NCBI RefSeq assembly: GCF_013415125.1
Contig: NZ_JACCDE010000001.1
Coordinates: forward strand, 124,001 to 188,000
Length of the DNA: 64,000 nucleotides
DNA from: Vreelandella glaciei
GTDB taxonomy: Bacteria > Pseudomonadota > Gammaproteobacteria > Pseudomonadales > Halomonadaceae
Direction: 5' to 3'
Below the pieces are notes generated by a model. The model was not told the DNA's origin. It did not search any database and was given only the letters and a program-made list of their open reading frames with translations. The stretch's first letter is position 1. Each line of letters opens with the position of its first letter. Positions 49,097-60,093 of this stretch are shown here, piece after piece. A program made the translations under genes and the position numbers.

Positions 49097-49687
49097 ATGA
49101 AGAAATATACCGACAGCTTTGACACCAGCAGGGGGAGTGCCTATCATTGCGCGCCTATGTTGACCTCACAACTCCCCAGTCGGGTGGAGCCTTATAAGCT
49201 CGCAGCCCGCCACGAACGAATCGAAGGCTTGGTAGCGCTGGATAAACTGCCACGTCTTGCCGAAGAAGCGGGTGTCCAAACCGGCGACTGTCATGTCGTG
49301 CTTGAGTTTGGCGTCGATGCTCAAGGTCGTCGTGAAATTCGTGGCCACTTGCAAGCGACGTTGGCGCTTGCCTGCCGACGCTGCCTGGTGCCGCTGCCTC
49401 AAGAGGTGAACAGTGACTTTCTGCTTGGAATGGTCACTGACGAAGCCTTAGCGGCCGAGTTGCCTGCTAGTCATGAACCGGTGCTGGTGGAAAAGGAACA
49501 GCTGGATCTTCTGACGGTGGTTGAGGATGAGTTAATTCTCAGCCTGCCCCAGGTGGTCTATCACGATGAAGCCGAATGTCATGTCTCGGCGGAGCAGCTG
49601 GTCAGCAAAACAGAAGGCGCGGCGGCAGAAACAACGCCAGCGACGAATCCATTTGCGGTGCTCAATGTCTTAAAAGGCAAAAAATAA
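49097..49687 (+). CDS. yceD: YceD, DUF177 family protein
   Basis: 196 residues from the ATG at 49097, which has a strong GAGGAAGG; an inner ATG at 49157 fits the usual family start but has no ribosome site. Contains CRRCLVPLP and VEDELILSLPQV, typical of DUF177, associated with 23S rRNA accumulation. It precedes rpmF after 36 bases, the standard arrangement. Confidence 0.88.
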   Translation: MKKYTDSFDTSRGSAYHCAPMLTSQLPSRVEPYKLAARHERIEGLVALDKLPRLAEEAGVQTGDCHVVLEFGVDAQGRREIRGHLQATLALACRRCLVPLPQEVNSDFLLGMVTDEALAAELPASHEPVLVEKEQLDLLTVVEDELILSLPQVVYHDEAECHVSAEQLVSKTEGAAAETTPATNPFAVLNVLKGKK

Positions 49688-49723
49688 GCACCCTTTAACT
49701 TAAATACCTTGGAGTAAACACCC

Positions 49724-49894
49724 ATGGCAGTTCAGCAGAACCGTAAAACTCGTTCCAAGCGCGGCATGCGTCGTAGCCACGATGCACTGACCGCTCCGAC
49801 GCTGTCTCAAGACAAAGAAACGGGTACGACTCACCTGCGTCACCACATTTCTCCAGACGGTTTCTACCGTGGTCGTAAAGTGATTGAAGTATAA
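49724..49894 (+). CDS. rpmF: Ribosomal protein L32
   Basis: 56 residues starting [20 protein letters not shown], the family's canonical N-terminus, and ending [11 protein letters not shown]. No zinc-binding Cys pairs are present, as in many gammaproteobacterial L32 proteins. TTGGAG lies upstream. Between yceD and plsX, as in E. coli. Confidence 0.96.
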   Translation: MAVQQNRKTRSKRGMRRSHDALTAPTLSQDKETGTTHLRHHISPDGFYRGRKVIEV

Positions 49895-49937
49895 ACCTCA
49901 ATTGCGTTATTAAGCGGCTAAACGGACTCAGTGCGGT

Positions 49938-50990
49938 ATGCGCCTAGCGATTGATGTGATGGGGGGTGACCAAGGCCCTCATGCGATTATCACAGGTGCT
50001 GCAAAGGCAGTGGTGGAACACCCAGACCTTGAGCTGATTCTGTTTGGCCCGCGTCAGCAGATTCTTGCTGAGCTTTCACGCTTGCCGCAGCCTCTGGTTG
50101 CGGCAGCGTCACGTTTGGTGGCGCGTGAAGCACCTGACTGCATTATGCCATCGACAACCGCTGCCTGGGCGCTGCGCAAGGGGCAGGCGACCAGTATGAT
50201 GCACATGCTGCGAAGTGTCGCTCAGGGCGAGGCGGTTGCCGGTGTAAGTGCGGGTAATACGGCAGCACTTGTGGCATTAGCAAGGCGCGAGCTGGGGATG
50301 GTCGAGGGTATTTCTCGGCCAGCGATCAGTACCGCGATTCCAGCGCGCCAAGGGCGTCGCTGTTATTTGCTGGACTTAGGCGCCAATGTGGACTCTCCCG
50401 CTCATCGGCTGGTGGATTTTGCGCTAATGGGCGCGGCGATGGCGCAGTGCGTTGATGGCACGGCTGTGCCACGTGTCGCGCTGCTCAATGTTGGTGCTGA
50501 GGCCACTAAAGGATGTGCCAGCGTTCGCGAAGCTGATCGTTTGCTGCGCGAGCATGCCAATAGAGGTGCTTTTGACTATCAAGGTTATGCCGAGGGTGGT
50601 GACCTGTTTAAAGGCCAGCTTGACGTAGTGGTATGCGATGGCTTTGTGGGTAACGCTGTGCTCAAGGCAAGCGAAGGTTTGACAAGTATGTTGGTTGAAC
50701 GCGTGCAGATGGCGTTTGAATCGCGCTTAAGTGGTCGTTTAGCAAGCCTACTGGCCAAACCTGTGTTGAGGCGTTTAAAGCAGGAGTTAGATCCTGTGCG
50801 CTATAACGGGGCCAGTTTATTGGGGTTGCGCGGTATCGTGGTGAAAAGTCACGGCAGTACCCATGCAGATGGTTTCTACTACGCTATTCAGCGTGCTCTT
50901 CAGGAAGTAGAACATAATTTGCCTGCGCGGATCGCAGGCCGTTGGCAGGCGCCATTACGTGAAGCAGTGGCACCTGCGAGCCATGATTAG
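49938..50990 (+). CDS. plsX: PlsX, acyl-ACP phosphate acyltransferase
   Basis: 350 residues. IDVMGGDQGP at the N-terminus, VSAGNTAALVALARR, LLDLGANVDS and VCDGFVGNAVLKASEG are conserved. It converts acyl-ACP to acyl phosphate for phospholipid synthesis. The neighbouring fabH found in E. coli is missing; fabD follows after a 108-base AT-rich gap with a possible small stem-loop (ATAGG/CCTAT). Confidence 0.94.
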   Translation: MRLAIDVMGGDQGPHAIITGAAKAVVEHPDLELILFGPRQQILAELSRLPQPLVAAASRLVAREAPDCIMPSTTAAWALRKGQATSMMHMLRSVAQGEAVAGVSAGNTAALVALARRELGMVEGISRPAISTAIPARQGRRCYLLDLGANVDSPAHRLVDFALMGAAMAQCVDGTAVPRVALLNVGAEATKGCASVREADRLLREHANRGAFDYQGYAEGGDLFKGQLDVVVCDGFVGNAVLKASEGLTSMLVERVQMAFESRLSGRLASLLAKPVLRRLKQELDPVRYNGASLLGLRGIVVKSHGSTHADGFYYAIQRALQEVEHNLPARIAGRWQAPLREAVAPASHD

Positions 50991-51098
50991 ATAATAAATA
51001 ATTTATTTTTTGCGAGCTTATAGGTGGCATCAGGATGTGCCAATAATCTCGCCTATCGCTCATATGAGCAAATGCCTACAAGTGCAAAGGTGAACGAC

Positions 51099-52058
51099 AT
51101 GTCTCAACCCCTTGCCCTCATTTTCCCCGGGCAAGGCTCTCAGCAGCTTGGAATGCTGCGAGAGCTGGCCGAGCGCTATAGTGTGGTGGGAACGACATTT
51201 GAGGAAGCGTCGGATGCTTTGGGCTACGACTTATGGAAAGTCGTCCAAGAGGGTCCTGAAGCATCGCTTAATGCAACCGCGTGCACCCAGCCCGCATTAC
51301 TCTCTGCCAGCGTCGCTATTTGGCGCGTTTGGCAGGAGCTAGAAGGGCCTCGGCCTACTGTAATGGCGGGCCATAGCTTGGGCGAATACAGCGCGATGGT
51401 GTGCGCTGGCGTCATGAGCTTTGCCGAGGGCGTTAACTTAGTGCGTCTGCGCGGTGAGGCCATGCAGGAGGCCGTTCCCGCGGGTGAAGGTGGTATGGCG
51501 GCCATCCTTGGCTTGGCAGACGACGCGGTTGAAGCCGCCTGTGAAAAAGCCGCCCAGGGCGACGTGGTGTCTGCTGTCAACTACAACTCCCCTGGGCAGG
51601 TCGTAGTGGCAGGCTCCAAAGCAGCCGTTGAGCGGGCTATCGTTGCCTGCCAAGAAGCGGGGGCCAAGCGCGCTATGTCATTACCCGTTTCCGTTCCTTC
51701 GCATTGTGCGTTAATGCGCCCGGCCGCCGAGCGCCTAGCGGAGGCTATGCAGGCAATTGAATTGCGAACGCCACGCTATACCGTGATTCAAAATGTCGAC
51801 GCCAAGGCGCATGCTGATACCGCGACACTTCGCACACGTCTCATCGAACAGCTTTATCAGCCAGTGCGCTGGAGCGCCTGCGTTGAGGCAATGGCTAGTC
51901 AAGATGTTGAAGTATTTATTGAGTGCGGGCCTGGAAAGGTGTTGACCGGCCTCAATAAGCGTATCGTGAAGGGTAGCAAGGGGTTGGCAGTGAATGACCC
52001 TGACAGCCTGAATGCTGCGCTTGAGCTGGCGCGTGAAACGTTGGCTGATAAAGCGTGA
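51099..52058 (+). CDS. fabD: FabD, malonyl-CoA:ACP transacylase
   Basis: 319 residues from the ATG at 51099 (AAAGGTGA upstream); a longer in-frame reading from 51024 is not family-like. IFPGQGSQQLGML at the N-terminus, catalytic GHSLGEYSA (Ser) and SVPSHCALM (His). It loads malonyl groups on ACP for elongation. Second gene of plsX-fabD-fabG-acpP-fabF. Confidence 0.95.
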   Translation: MSQPLALIFPGQGSQQLGMLRELAERYSVVGTTFEEASDALGYDLWKVVQEGPEASLNATACTQPALLSASVAIWRVWQELEGPRPTVMAGHSLGEYSAMVCAGVMSFAEGVNLVRLRGEAMQEAVPAGEGGMAAILGLADDAVEAACEKAAQGDVVSAVNYNSPGQVVVAGSKAAVERAIVACQEAGAKRAMSLPVSVPSHCALMRPAAERLAEAMQAIELRTPRYTVIQNVDAKAHADTATLRTRLIEQLYQPVRWSACVEAMASQDVEVFIECGPGKVLTGLNKRIVKGSKGLAVNDPDSLNAALELARETLADKA

Positions 52059-52116
52059 CCAAGGGTTGTGTTATTCCGCTATCCTTGCTTGATTACACGG
52101 TTAGAGGCAGAACGTT

Positions 52117-52860
52117 ATGACCCAAGAAAGTAGAGTTGCCCTGGTAACAGGGGCCAGTCGCGGTATTGGCCAGGCCATTGCTCGTGAGTTAGGTCGTCAA
52201 GGCCGTATCGTCATTGGCACAGCGACTAGCGAGTCCGGTGCTGAAAAAATTGATGCTGATTTAAAAGAGAATGGCATTGAAGGCGCAGGTCTGTGTCTTA
52301 ACGTGACGAACCAGGCCAGCATTGACAGCGTATTGAAAACCATCACTGAGCGCTTTGGTGCGCCGACCATTTTGGTTAACAATGCCGGTATCACGCGAGA
52401 CAATTTGCTGATGCGTATGAAGGAGGATGAGTGGGACTCCGTGATGGATACCAACTTAAAATCTGTCTATCGTGTTAGTAAGGCGTGTTTGCGGGGTATG
52501 ACCAAGGCGCGTTTTGGGCGTATTGTGTCGATCAGCTCTGTAGTGGCAACCATGGGCAACCTGGGCCAAACTAACTATGCTGCAGCCAAAGCGGGTATGG
52601 AAGGTTTTAGTCGTGCTTTAGCGCGTGAGGTGTCTTCTCGCGCCATTACGGTTAACGCGGTAGCGCCGGGCTTTATTGCCACCGATATGACCGAGGCGTT
52701 GCCCGAAGCCCAGCATGAAATGTTACTTAAGCAAATTCCGTTGGCTCGCTTAGGGGCACCGGAAGAGATCGCCGCAGCGGTTGGCTTTCTGACCAGTGAT
52801 GCAGCCGGTTACATCACCGGTGAGACGCTTCACGTGAATGGCGGCATGAATATGCGTTGA
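52117..52860 (+). CDS. fabG: FabG, 3-oxoacyl-ACP reductase
   Basis: 247 residues. Short-chain dehydrogenase: [12 protein letters not shown] (NADPH), [14 protein letters not shown], catalytic Ser in [10 protein letters not shown] and YAAAK (Tyr/Lys), and the C-terminal HVNGGMNM. It reduces 3-oxoacyl-ACP. Confidence 0.96.
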   Translation: MTQESRVALVTGASRGIGQAIARELGRQGRIVIGTATSESGAEKIDADLKENGIEGAGLCLNVTNQASIDSVLKTITERFGAPTILVNNAGITRDNLLMRMKEDEWDSVMDTNLKSVYRVSKACLRGMTKARFGRIVSISSVVATMGNLGQTNYAAAKAGMEGFSRALAREVSSRAITVNAVAPGFIATDMTEALPEAQHEMLLKQIPLARLGAPEEIAAAVGFLTSDAAGYITGETLHVNGGMNMR

Positions 52861-52878
52861 TGGCCTTGGGGATGGCGG

Positions 52879-52905
52879 TTGCGTCGACCCGAGGGCGTCT
52901 ATAAA
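52879..52905 (+). promoter_or_regulatory. Putative acpP promoter
   Basis: TTGCGT and TATAAA are 15 bases apart in the fabG-acpP gap. A CCGCA...TGCGG hairpin with a TTTTG loop lies just downstream (52911-52930). High acpP expression makes an internal promoter plausible. Confidence 0.35.
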
Positions 52906-52984
52906 CTACCCCGCAGCTTTTGGCTTGCGGTTTCCAAATAGCTGGTTATCAAAAACGGCTAATGTGAACGACTGGAGTACGTTA

Positions 52985-53218
52985 ATGAGTACTATTGAAG
53001 AGCGCGTTAAGAAAGTGGTAGCAGAGCGCCTGAACGTTAAAGAAGAAGACATCCAAAACAGCTCTTCTTTTACAGAAGACTTGGGTGCTGATTCGCTCGA
53101 CACCGTTGAGCTGGTCATGGCTTTGGAAGAGGAATTCGATACTGAAATTCCTGATGAAGAAGCTGAGAAAATCACCACGGTTCAAGAAGCCATCGATTAC
53201 GTGAACGCCCACCAGTAA
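52985..53218 (+). CDS. acpP: Acyl carrier protein AcpP
   Basis: 77 residues, strongly acidic, starting [14 protein letters not shown]. The phosphopantetheine site is the Ser in [11 protein letters not shown]. It carries the growing acyl chain. TGGAG precedes the ATG. Confidence 0.97.
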   Translation: MSTIEERVKKVVAERLNVKEEDIQNSSSFTEDLGADSLDTVELVMALEEEFDTEIPDEEAEKITTVQEAIDYVNAHQ

Positions 53219-53270
53219 GGGCTGCGTCGATGCATCGAACCAGGGTGGGGTGCTAGTCACCCGCCTTAAG

Positions 53271-53298
53271 AGCCGTCCTTTCGCAGGGCGGCTTTTTT
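53271..53298 (+). terminator. Intrinsic terminator after acpP
   Basis: AGCCGTCCT-TTCGC-AGGGCGGCT followed by six T. It lies within the fab run, so it probably acts as a partial terminator that lifts acpP above fabF. Confidence 0.75.
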
Positions 53299-53410
53299 GC
53301 TTTGCTGCCACAATGCTTATAACGTTCAATCTCCGTTATACTGTTGACCAAATTTAAGCAGCGAATGACCCAAGTGGGTCGCGTCACCATGGATGCCTGG
53401 AGGAAAGCTG

Positions 53411-54649
53411 ATGGCACGGAAAAGGGTAGTGGTAACTGGGTTAGGCCTGGTGACCCCAGTGGGTAATAACGTTGATGAGTCGTGGGCCAACATTGTGGCC
53501 GGTAAAAGCGGTATTACGCCTATTGAGCATTTTGACACCAGTGGCTTTAACACGCGTTTTAGTGGGTCGATCAAGAACTTTGATATTAGTCCGTACCTGA
53601 ATCCTAAAGATGCTCGCAAGATGGATCTCTTCATTCAGTACGGTATGGCGGCGGGCGCCCAAGCGGTTGAAGATTCCGGTATCGAGTGCACGGAAGAGAA
53701 TGCGGATCGTATCGGTGTGGCTATCGGTTCAGGCATTGGTGGCCTACCAATGATTGAACATAACCACAACGCGCTCAACAAGGGTGGGGCCCGGAAGGTG
53801 TCGCCGTTCTTTGTGCCGGGCTCCATCATTAATATGATTTCGGGCAATATGGCGATTCAGCACGGCTTTAGAGGGCCGAATATCGCGATTACCACTGCCT
53901 GTACCACCGGTACCCATAATATTGGTTACAGCGCGCGCACGATCGCCTATGGCGATGCGGATGTCATGGTCTGTGGTGGTGCCGAGATGGCGACGACCCC
54001 GCTAGGTCTTGGCGGCTTTTCAGCGGCTCGCGCGCTTTCAACGCGTAATGATGACCCTCAGGCGGCCAGCCGCCCGTGGGATACTGATCGCGATGGCTTT
54101 GTCTTATCCGACGGTGCGGGTGTGTTGGTGCTTGAAGAGTATGAGCATGCCAAAACGCGAGGAGCTCACATCTATGCCGAGCTGGTCGGCTTTGGCATGA
54201 GCGATGATGCTTACCACATGACATCGCCACCGGAAGATGGTCGCGGCGCGGCGCTCTCTATGCGCAATGCCATCAAAGATGCCCAGGTTGACGTTTCTGA
54301 AGTGCACTATATCAATGCCCATGGCACTTCAACCGCGGCAGGTGACCTAGCAGAAAGTCGAGCCATTGAGAACGTACTGGGTGATGCAGCCAATAATGTG
54401 GCCGTGAGCTCTACCAAGTCGATGATCGGCCACCTGTTGGGTGCCGCTGGTGCGGTAGAGGCAGTGTTCAGCATTCTGGCTATTCGTGACCAGATCGCAC
54501 CGCCGACCATCAACCTGGATAACCCACAGCCGGGTTGCAATCTGGATTATGTACCGCATACCGCACGGAACATGCGGATTGATATGGCGCTTTCCAACTC
54601 CTTTGGCTTTGGTGGTACTAACGGTTCGCTGTTATTCAAGAAGGTGTAA
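53411..54649 (+). CDS. fabF: FabF, 3-oxoacyl-ACP synthase II
   Basis: 412 residues from ATG 53411 with GGAGG upstream. [14 protein letters not shown] at the N-terminus; Cys-His-His triad in [17 protein letters not shown] and [14 protein letters not shown]. It elongates C16:1 to C18:1 in E. coli. Preceded by a gap with TATACT- and TATAAC-like sequences that could be its own promoter. Confidence 0.96.
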   Translation: MARKRVVVTGLGLVTPVGNNVDESWANIVAGKSGITPIEHFDTSGFNTRFSGSIKNFDISPYLNPKDARKMDLFIQYGMAAGAQAVEDSGIECTEENADRIGVAIGSGIGGLPMIEHNHNALNKGGARKVSPFFVPGSIINMISGNMAIQHGFRGPNIAITTACTTGTHNIGYSARTIAYGDADVMVCGGAEMATTPLGLGGFSAARALSTRNDDPQAASRPWDTDRDGFVLSDGAGVLVLEEYEHAKTRGAHIYAELVGFGMSDDAYHMTSPPEDGRGAALSMRNAIKDAQVDVSEVHYINAHGTSTAAGDLAESRAIENVLGDAANNVAVSSTKSMIGHLLGAAGAVEAVFSILAIRDQIAPPTINLDNPQPGCNLDYVPHTARNMRIDMALSNSFGFGGTNGSLLFKKV

Positions 54650-54655
54650 TTGACG

Positions 54656-55468
54656 ATGTTGCCGCCCGCGTTATCTGACGAACAAACTGTGCCGTTTGAT
54701 GATCGCGGGCTTGCGTATGGTGATGGCCTCTTTGAAACGGTGCTGTTGCGGGCGGGAAAACCGGTGCTATGGCGTTATCACACAGACCGCCTAGCGAAAG
54801 GATGCCAGTGCCTAAATATACCGTTACCTTTTCAAGCAACACTGGATGCCACGTGGCAGGGTGACTGCACCGCTGAGCTGGAAGTACTCAAGCTTATCTT
54901 GACGCGTGGCAGTGGTGGGCGGGGTTATGCGCAGCCGGATGAAGTAACACCGCGTTTACTTAGTCGCCGTACGCCATTTCAACCCTCAATTCAGCGCTGG
55001 CAGCAGGGTGTCACAGTCAGGCTTTGTAATTTGCGTCTTAGCCGCCAGCCACGGTTGGCCGGTATTAAGCACCTTAATCGTCTGGAGAACGTACTGGCCC
55101 GCCAGGAATGGAGCGATACCGCGATCGCCGAAGGTCTGCTCGCTGATAGCGAAGGCCGGGTCATAGAAGCCACCAGTATGAATATTTTTTGGCTGCAGGC
55201 AGGGCAAGTGTTCACGCCTTTTGTTGACCAATGCGGAGTAGCAGGCACGTTGCGCGCTGGATTAATTGATCAAGGTGTCGTTGCTCTGGGGGCGCTGTCG
55301 CTGGATTGCCTTGCAGAGGTCGAGCGGCTATGGGTAGCAAACTCTGTTCAGGGAGTGTGGCCTGTGACGACACTGCTAGCAGCGGATGGTTCGTTGCTGC
55401 AGCGCTGGGCTGTGAGTGAGTCTGATCCCTTTCAGCGCTTGGCCCATCAGTTGTTAGGCTTTGTCTAA
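54656..55468 (+). CDS. pabC: PabC, aminodeoxychorismate lyase
   Basis: 270 residues from the ATG at 54656; a TTG two codons earlier is possible. Class IV PLP fold: FDDRGLAYGDGLFETVLL, Lys in GIKHLNRLENVLA and EATSMNIFW. It makes 4-aminobenzoate for folate. It starts seven bases after fabF, as in many gammaproteobacteria. Confidence 0.9.
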   Translation: MLPPALSDEQTVPFDDRGLAYGDGLFETVLLRAGKPVLWRYHTDRLAKGCQCLNIPLPFQATLDATWQGDCTAELEVLKLILTRGSGGRGYAQPDEVTPRLLSRRTPFQPSIQRWQQGVTVRLCNLRLSRQPRLAGIKHLNRLENVLARQEWSDTAIAEGLLADSEGRVIEATSMNIFWLQAGQVFTPFVDQCGVAGTLRAGLIDQGVVALGALSLDCLAEVERLWVANSVQGVWPVTTLLAADGSLLQRWAVSESDPFQRLAHQLLGFV

Positions 55469-55515
55469 ACGTCAGCCTTCTTATCAATATCGCCCTGCAA
55501 TTATTTTGAGGTGTC

Positions 55516-56523
55516 ATGGTGAAACGGTTATTAACCGCTTTGTTAGTCGTAGTCATAATCGGGGCTGCCGGTGCAGCAGGCGGTTATTTTTATTGGCAGA
55601 GCCGCTTAGAGGCACCGCTAGCGCTTGATGAGCCAACGCTTTACCAAGTGCCTTCTGGTGCGGGGTTTAATCAGGTGGTGGCGGAGTTGGAATCCCAGGG
55701 CATACTGGAAGATGCTTGGGCGTTTCGCTTATTAGCGCGGGTGGAGCCGGAGCGCGTGCCGCGGCTGCGTACTGGCGAATATCAGCTTTTGCCGGATATG
55801 AGCGGGCTGGAAATGATGGCGCTGCTAGGCAGTAATAACGTTGTCACCTATCCGCTGACGATTCCTGAGGGGTGGACCTTTCGTCAAATGCGCGACTTGC
55901 TCAATGCCGCACCAAAACTTGACCATCGCACGGCTGATTTGAGCGACGAAGAGGTGATGACGCTACTTGATCGTGAAGGCACCTTTCCTGAGGGATGGTT
56001 CTTTCCCGATACCTATCGTTACCACCTGGGGATGAGCGACGTCGATCTACTACAGCAGTCGCTTGAGCGTATGGAGCGAATTCTGGACAGTGTCTGGGAA
56101 GAGCGTGCCGACGACCTGACCATTGAGTCGCCCTACGAGGCGCTTATTATGGCCTCTTTGATTGAGCGCGAAACGGGGGCGCCGGAGGAGCGGCGCGAGA
56201 TTGCCGGGGTGTTTAAGCGCCGCATGGAGCAGGGTATGCGCTTACAAACCGACCCGACGATTATTTATGGCATGGGCGAGCGCTATGAAGGACGCATCAC
56301 CCGCGCTGATCTGCGTGAAGCGACGCCCTATAACACTTATGTGATTGATGGCATGCCGCCCACGCCGATCGCTTTGCCGGGGCGTGCGTCATTGGAAGCG
56401 GCGGTAAACCCGCTACCCGGCGAAACGCTCTATTTTGTTTCCCGGGGCGATGGCACACATCACTTCTCGCGTACATTGCGGGAGCATAATAATGCCGTTA
56501 ATCGCTATATTCGCAATCGGTAA
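55516..56523 (+). CDS. mltG: MltG, endolytic murein transglycosylase
   Basis: 335 residues. One N-terminal transmembrane helix (about 5-25), then the YceG domain with catalytic Glu in MASLIERETG and RMEQGMRLQTDPTIIYG. It cuts nascent glycan strands, limiting their length. GAGGTGTC precedes the ATG. Followed by tmk after 55 bases. Confidence 0.93.
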   Translation: MVKRLLTALLVVVIIGAAGAAGGYFYWQSRLEAPLALDEPTLYQVPSGAGFNQVVAELESQGILEDAWAFRLLARVEPERVPRLRTGEYQLLPDMSGLEMMALLGSNNVVTYPLTIPEGWTFRQMRDLLNAAPKLDHRTADLSDEEVMTLLDREGTFPEGWFFPDTYRYHLGMSDVDLLQQSLERMERILDSVWEERADDLTIESPYEALIMASLIERETGAPEERREIAGVFKRRMEQGMRLQTDPTIIYGMGERYEGRITRADLREATPYNTYVIDGMPPTPIALPGRASLEAAVNPLPGETLYFVSRGDGTHHFSRTLREHNNAVNRYIRNR

Positions 56524-56572
56524 TAGCTATGACCTATCATCAAAGTCATCATCACATTGATCACCACAGTAA

Positions 56573-58212
<1,640 letters not shown>

Positions 58213-58256
58213 CGGAGAGTGTTCTCCCTATTTCACAGCAATCTAGCGAGGTTGTT

Positions 58257-58592
58257 ATGGCAGCCCAAAAAGCGCTCTCTCTTAACATTCCTGATGTGCC
58301 GACACTGCTCTCCGCTTATATGCCATTTCTGGATCGAGGGGGGATTTTTGTGCCCACTCAGACTCCCTATGCACTGGGTCAGCAGGTGTTTTTACTGCTG
58401 ACGCTGCCGGGTGAAAGCGAACGTCTTTCAATCACCGGCCACGTGGTATGGGTCTCGCCCGAGGGTGTCAGCGGCCGGCGCATTCCTGGTATTGGTCTAC
58501 ATTTCAGCCAGCAAGATTACCCTGTGCGTGATCGCATTGAGACGCTGCTTGCCGGACAGTTGGATAAGGCAGCCCCGTCGTTCACGCTCTGA
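58257..58592 (+). CDS. pilZ: PilZ-domain type IV pilus assembly protein
   Basis: 111 residues from ATG 58257 (GAGG upstream). Matches the PilZ founder type: YMPFLDRGGIFVPT, GQQVFLLLTLPG and GIGLHFS. It lacks the RxxxR and D/NxSxxG motifs that bind cyclic di-GMP, as does P. aeruginosa PilZ, so it probably works through protein partners rather than by binding the messenger. Confidence 0.87.
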   Translation: MAAQKALSLNIPDVPTLLSAYMPFLDRGGIFVPTQTPYALGQQVFLLLTLPGESERLSITGHVVWVSPEGVSGRRIPGIGLHFSQQDYPVRDRIETLLAGQLDKAAPSFTL

Positions 58593-58661
58593 TTAAATCG
58601 CCGTTGATACCTTGAAAGTAAGCACCATGGTGTTAACGCCCTATCCGTTGTCGAGACCTGC

Positions 58662-59492
58662 ATGTTTGTTGATTCGCACTGTCACCTAGATCGTTTATCT
58701 GACCAGACGCACGGGGGCGACCTCGCTGCCACACTGGCAACTGCGCGCGCGGCCCACGTTAGCCAATTTCTTGCGGTCGCCGTTACCTTGGAGGAGTTGC
58801 CGCAACTTGCAGCCATTGCTCGTGAGCATCACGATGTGGCGATCTCTGCTGGCTTGCATCCTTTGCATCACAGTGAGAACGAGCCCAACGTTGAGGATAT
58901 AAAAGAAGCTGCCGAGCAGTATGGCGCGGTAGCCATCGGCGAAACCGGGCTGGATTATCACTACCGCGACAGCGTGCCGCTAGATGTGCAACACGAGCGG
59001 TTCAAGCGTCATTTGATTGCCGCGCGTGAGTTAGAACTGCCAGTGATTGTGCATACCCGTGAAGCCAAAGAAGAAACGTTGGCTCTGCTGCGTGAATATA
59101 GCGACCCTCGCGTGGGCGGTGTATTACACTGTTTTACTGAAGACTTAGCGATGGCCCGTGAAGCTGTAAGGTTGGGCTTTTACATTTCGTTATCAGGGAT
59201 TATCACCTTTCGTAACGCTGCACTGCTGCGAGAGCTAGCCCGCCAGCTGCCGCTGGATCGCCTGCTAATCGAAACCGATAGCCCCTATCTTGCCCCTGTT
59301 CCTTATCGCGGCAAGCCCAACGAGCCGGCCTGGGTAGTGGAAGTGGCGGAGTGTATCGCTAGTGAGCGGGGGGTCAGTGTTGACGAGGTCGCCATGCAGA
59401 CCACAGCCAACTTTTATCAGCTCTTTCGTGCCGCTGCGCCTGATGCTCCGCACCATGTCAAAGAGGCGTTAGAACAGTCTGGGCTTCTATAG
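58662..59492 (+). CDS. TatD-family metal-dependent hydrolase (YcfH)
   Basis: 276 residues. FVDSHCHLDRL metal site, GETGLDYHYRD, VIVHTREAKEE, HCFTED and ETDSPYLAPVPYRGKPNEP are the family marks. TatD-type enzymes are DNases or nucleases in DNA repair and RNA turnover. Follows pilZ after 69 bases, as in many pseudomonads. Confidence 0.92.
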   Translation: MFVDSHCHLDRLSDQTHGGDLAATLATARAAHVSQFLAVAVTLEELPQLAAIAREHHDVAISAGLHPLHHSENEPNVEDIKEAAEQYGAVAIGETGLDYHYRDSVPLDVQHERFKRHLIAARELELPVIVHTREAKEETLALLREYSDPRVGGVLHCFTEDLAMAREAVRLGFYISLSGIITFRNAALLRELARQLPLDRLLIETDSPYLAPVPYRGKPNEPAWVVEVAECIASERGVSVDEVAMQTTANFYQLFRAAAPDAPHHVKEALEQSGLL

Positions 59493-59529
59493 CCCTGTGT
59501 GTTGAATGCGCTTAAGCAAGGAGGGCGAG

Positions 59530-60093
59530 ATGAATATCGATAGATTGCTGCTGCAGCGTGACGAAGTGGGAGGCACTATTCCTCCCCTTGACCACTGGCA
59601 GCCTCCGCTCTCTGGAGACATGAACCTGCGTATTCACGCCGATGGCAGCTGGTGGCACGAAGGACAGACCTTTGCCCGTCCCAAGGTGGCGCGTTTATTG
59701 GCCACGCTGCTACGTCTTGACGAAGATGGTTACTGCTTAGTCACGCCGGTAGAGCGTTGGCGGATAGAGGTAGAAGACCTACCGCTGGTCGCGGTAGAGG
59801 CCGACTTTCACGACGATGCTTGGTGGTTCACCACCCAGTTTGACGATGTCGTTCGCTTGGATGCCGAGCACCCGCTTTCCGTCACTTTAACGCCTCAAGG
59901 CGAGGCAGTCCCGCAACTGCCGGTACGTTTTGGGCTGGCCGCCAGGCTGCACCGTAATGTGTATTACCAGCTTGTTGACGCAACAGAAGCCCGTGAAAAC
60001 GACGATGGCACTACTGAGATTGGGTTAATGAGTGCCGGTCAGTGGTTTGCGCTCGGTCAGCTTGACGATGAACCATCAGGCGAGGCGCCGTGA
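59530..60093 (+). CDS. DUF1285 family protein
   Basis: 187 residues from ATG 59530, with a near-perfect AAGGAGG; an earlier in-frame start is less likely. IHADGSWWHEGQTFAR, VLRLDEDGYCLVTPVE-like sequence and YYQLVDATE suit the DUF1285 fold. Function unknown. It overlaps the following helicase as GTGA, so the two are translated together. Confidence 0.85.
   Translation: MNIDRLLLQRDEVGGTIPPLDHWQPPLSGDMNLRIHADGSWWHEGQTFARPKVARLLATLLRLDEDGYCLVTPVERWRIEVEDLPLVAVEADFHDDAWWFTTQFDDVVRLDAEHPLSVTLTPQGEAVPQLPVRFGLAARLHRNVYYQLVDATEARENDDGTTEIGLMSAGQWFALGQLDDEPSGEAP

Noticed and set aside
50991..51060. AT-rich inverted sequence before fabD as a FadR/FapR-type operator
   Set aside because: No recognisable operator consensus; short AT repeats are too weak to support a claim.
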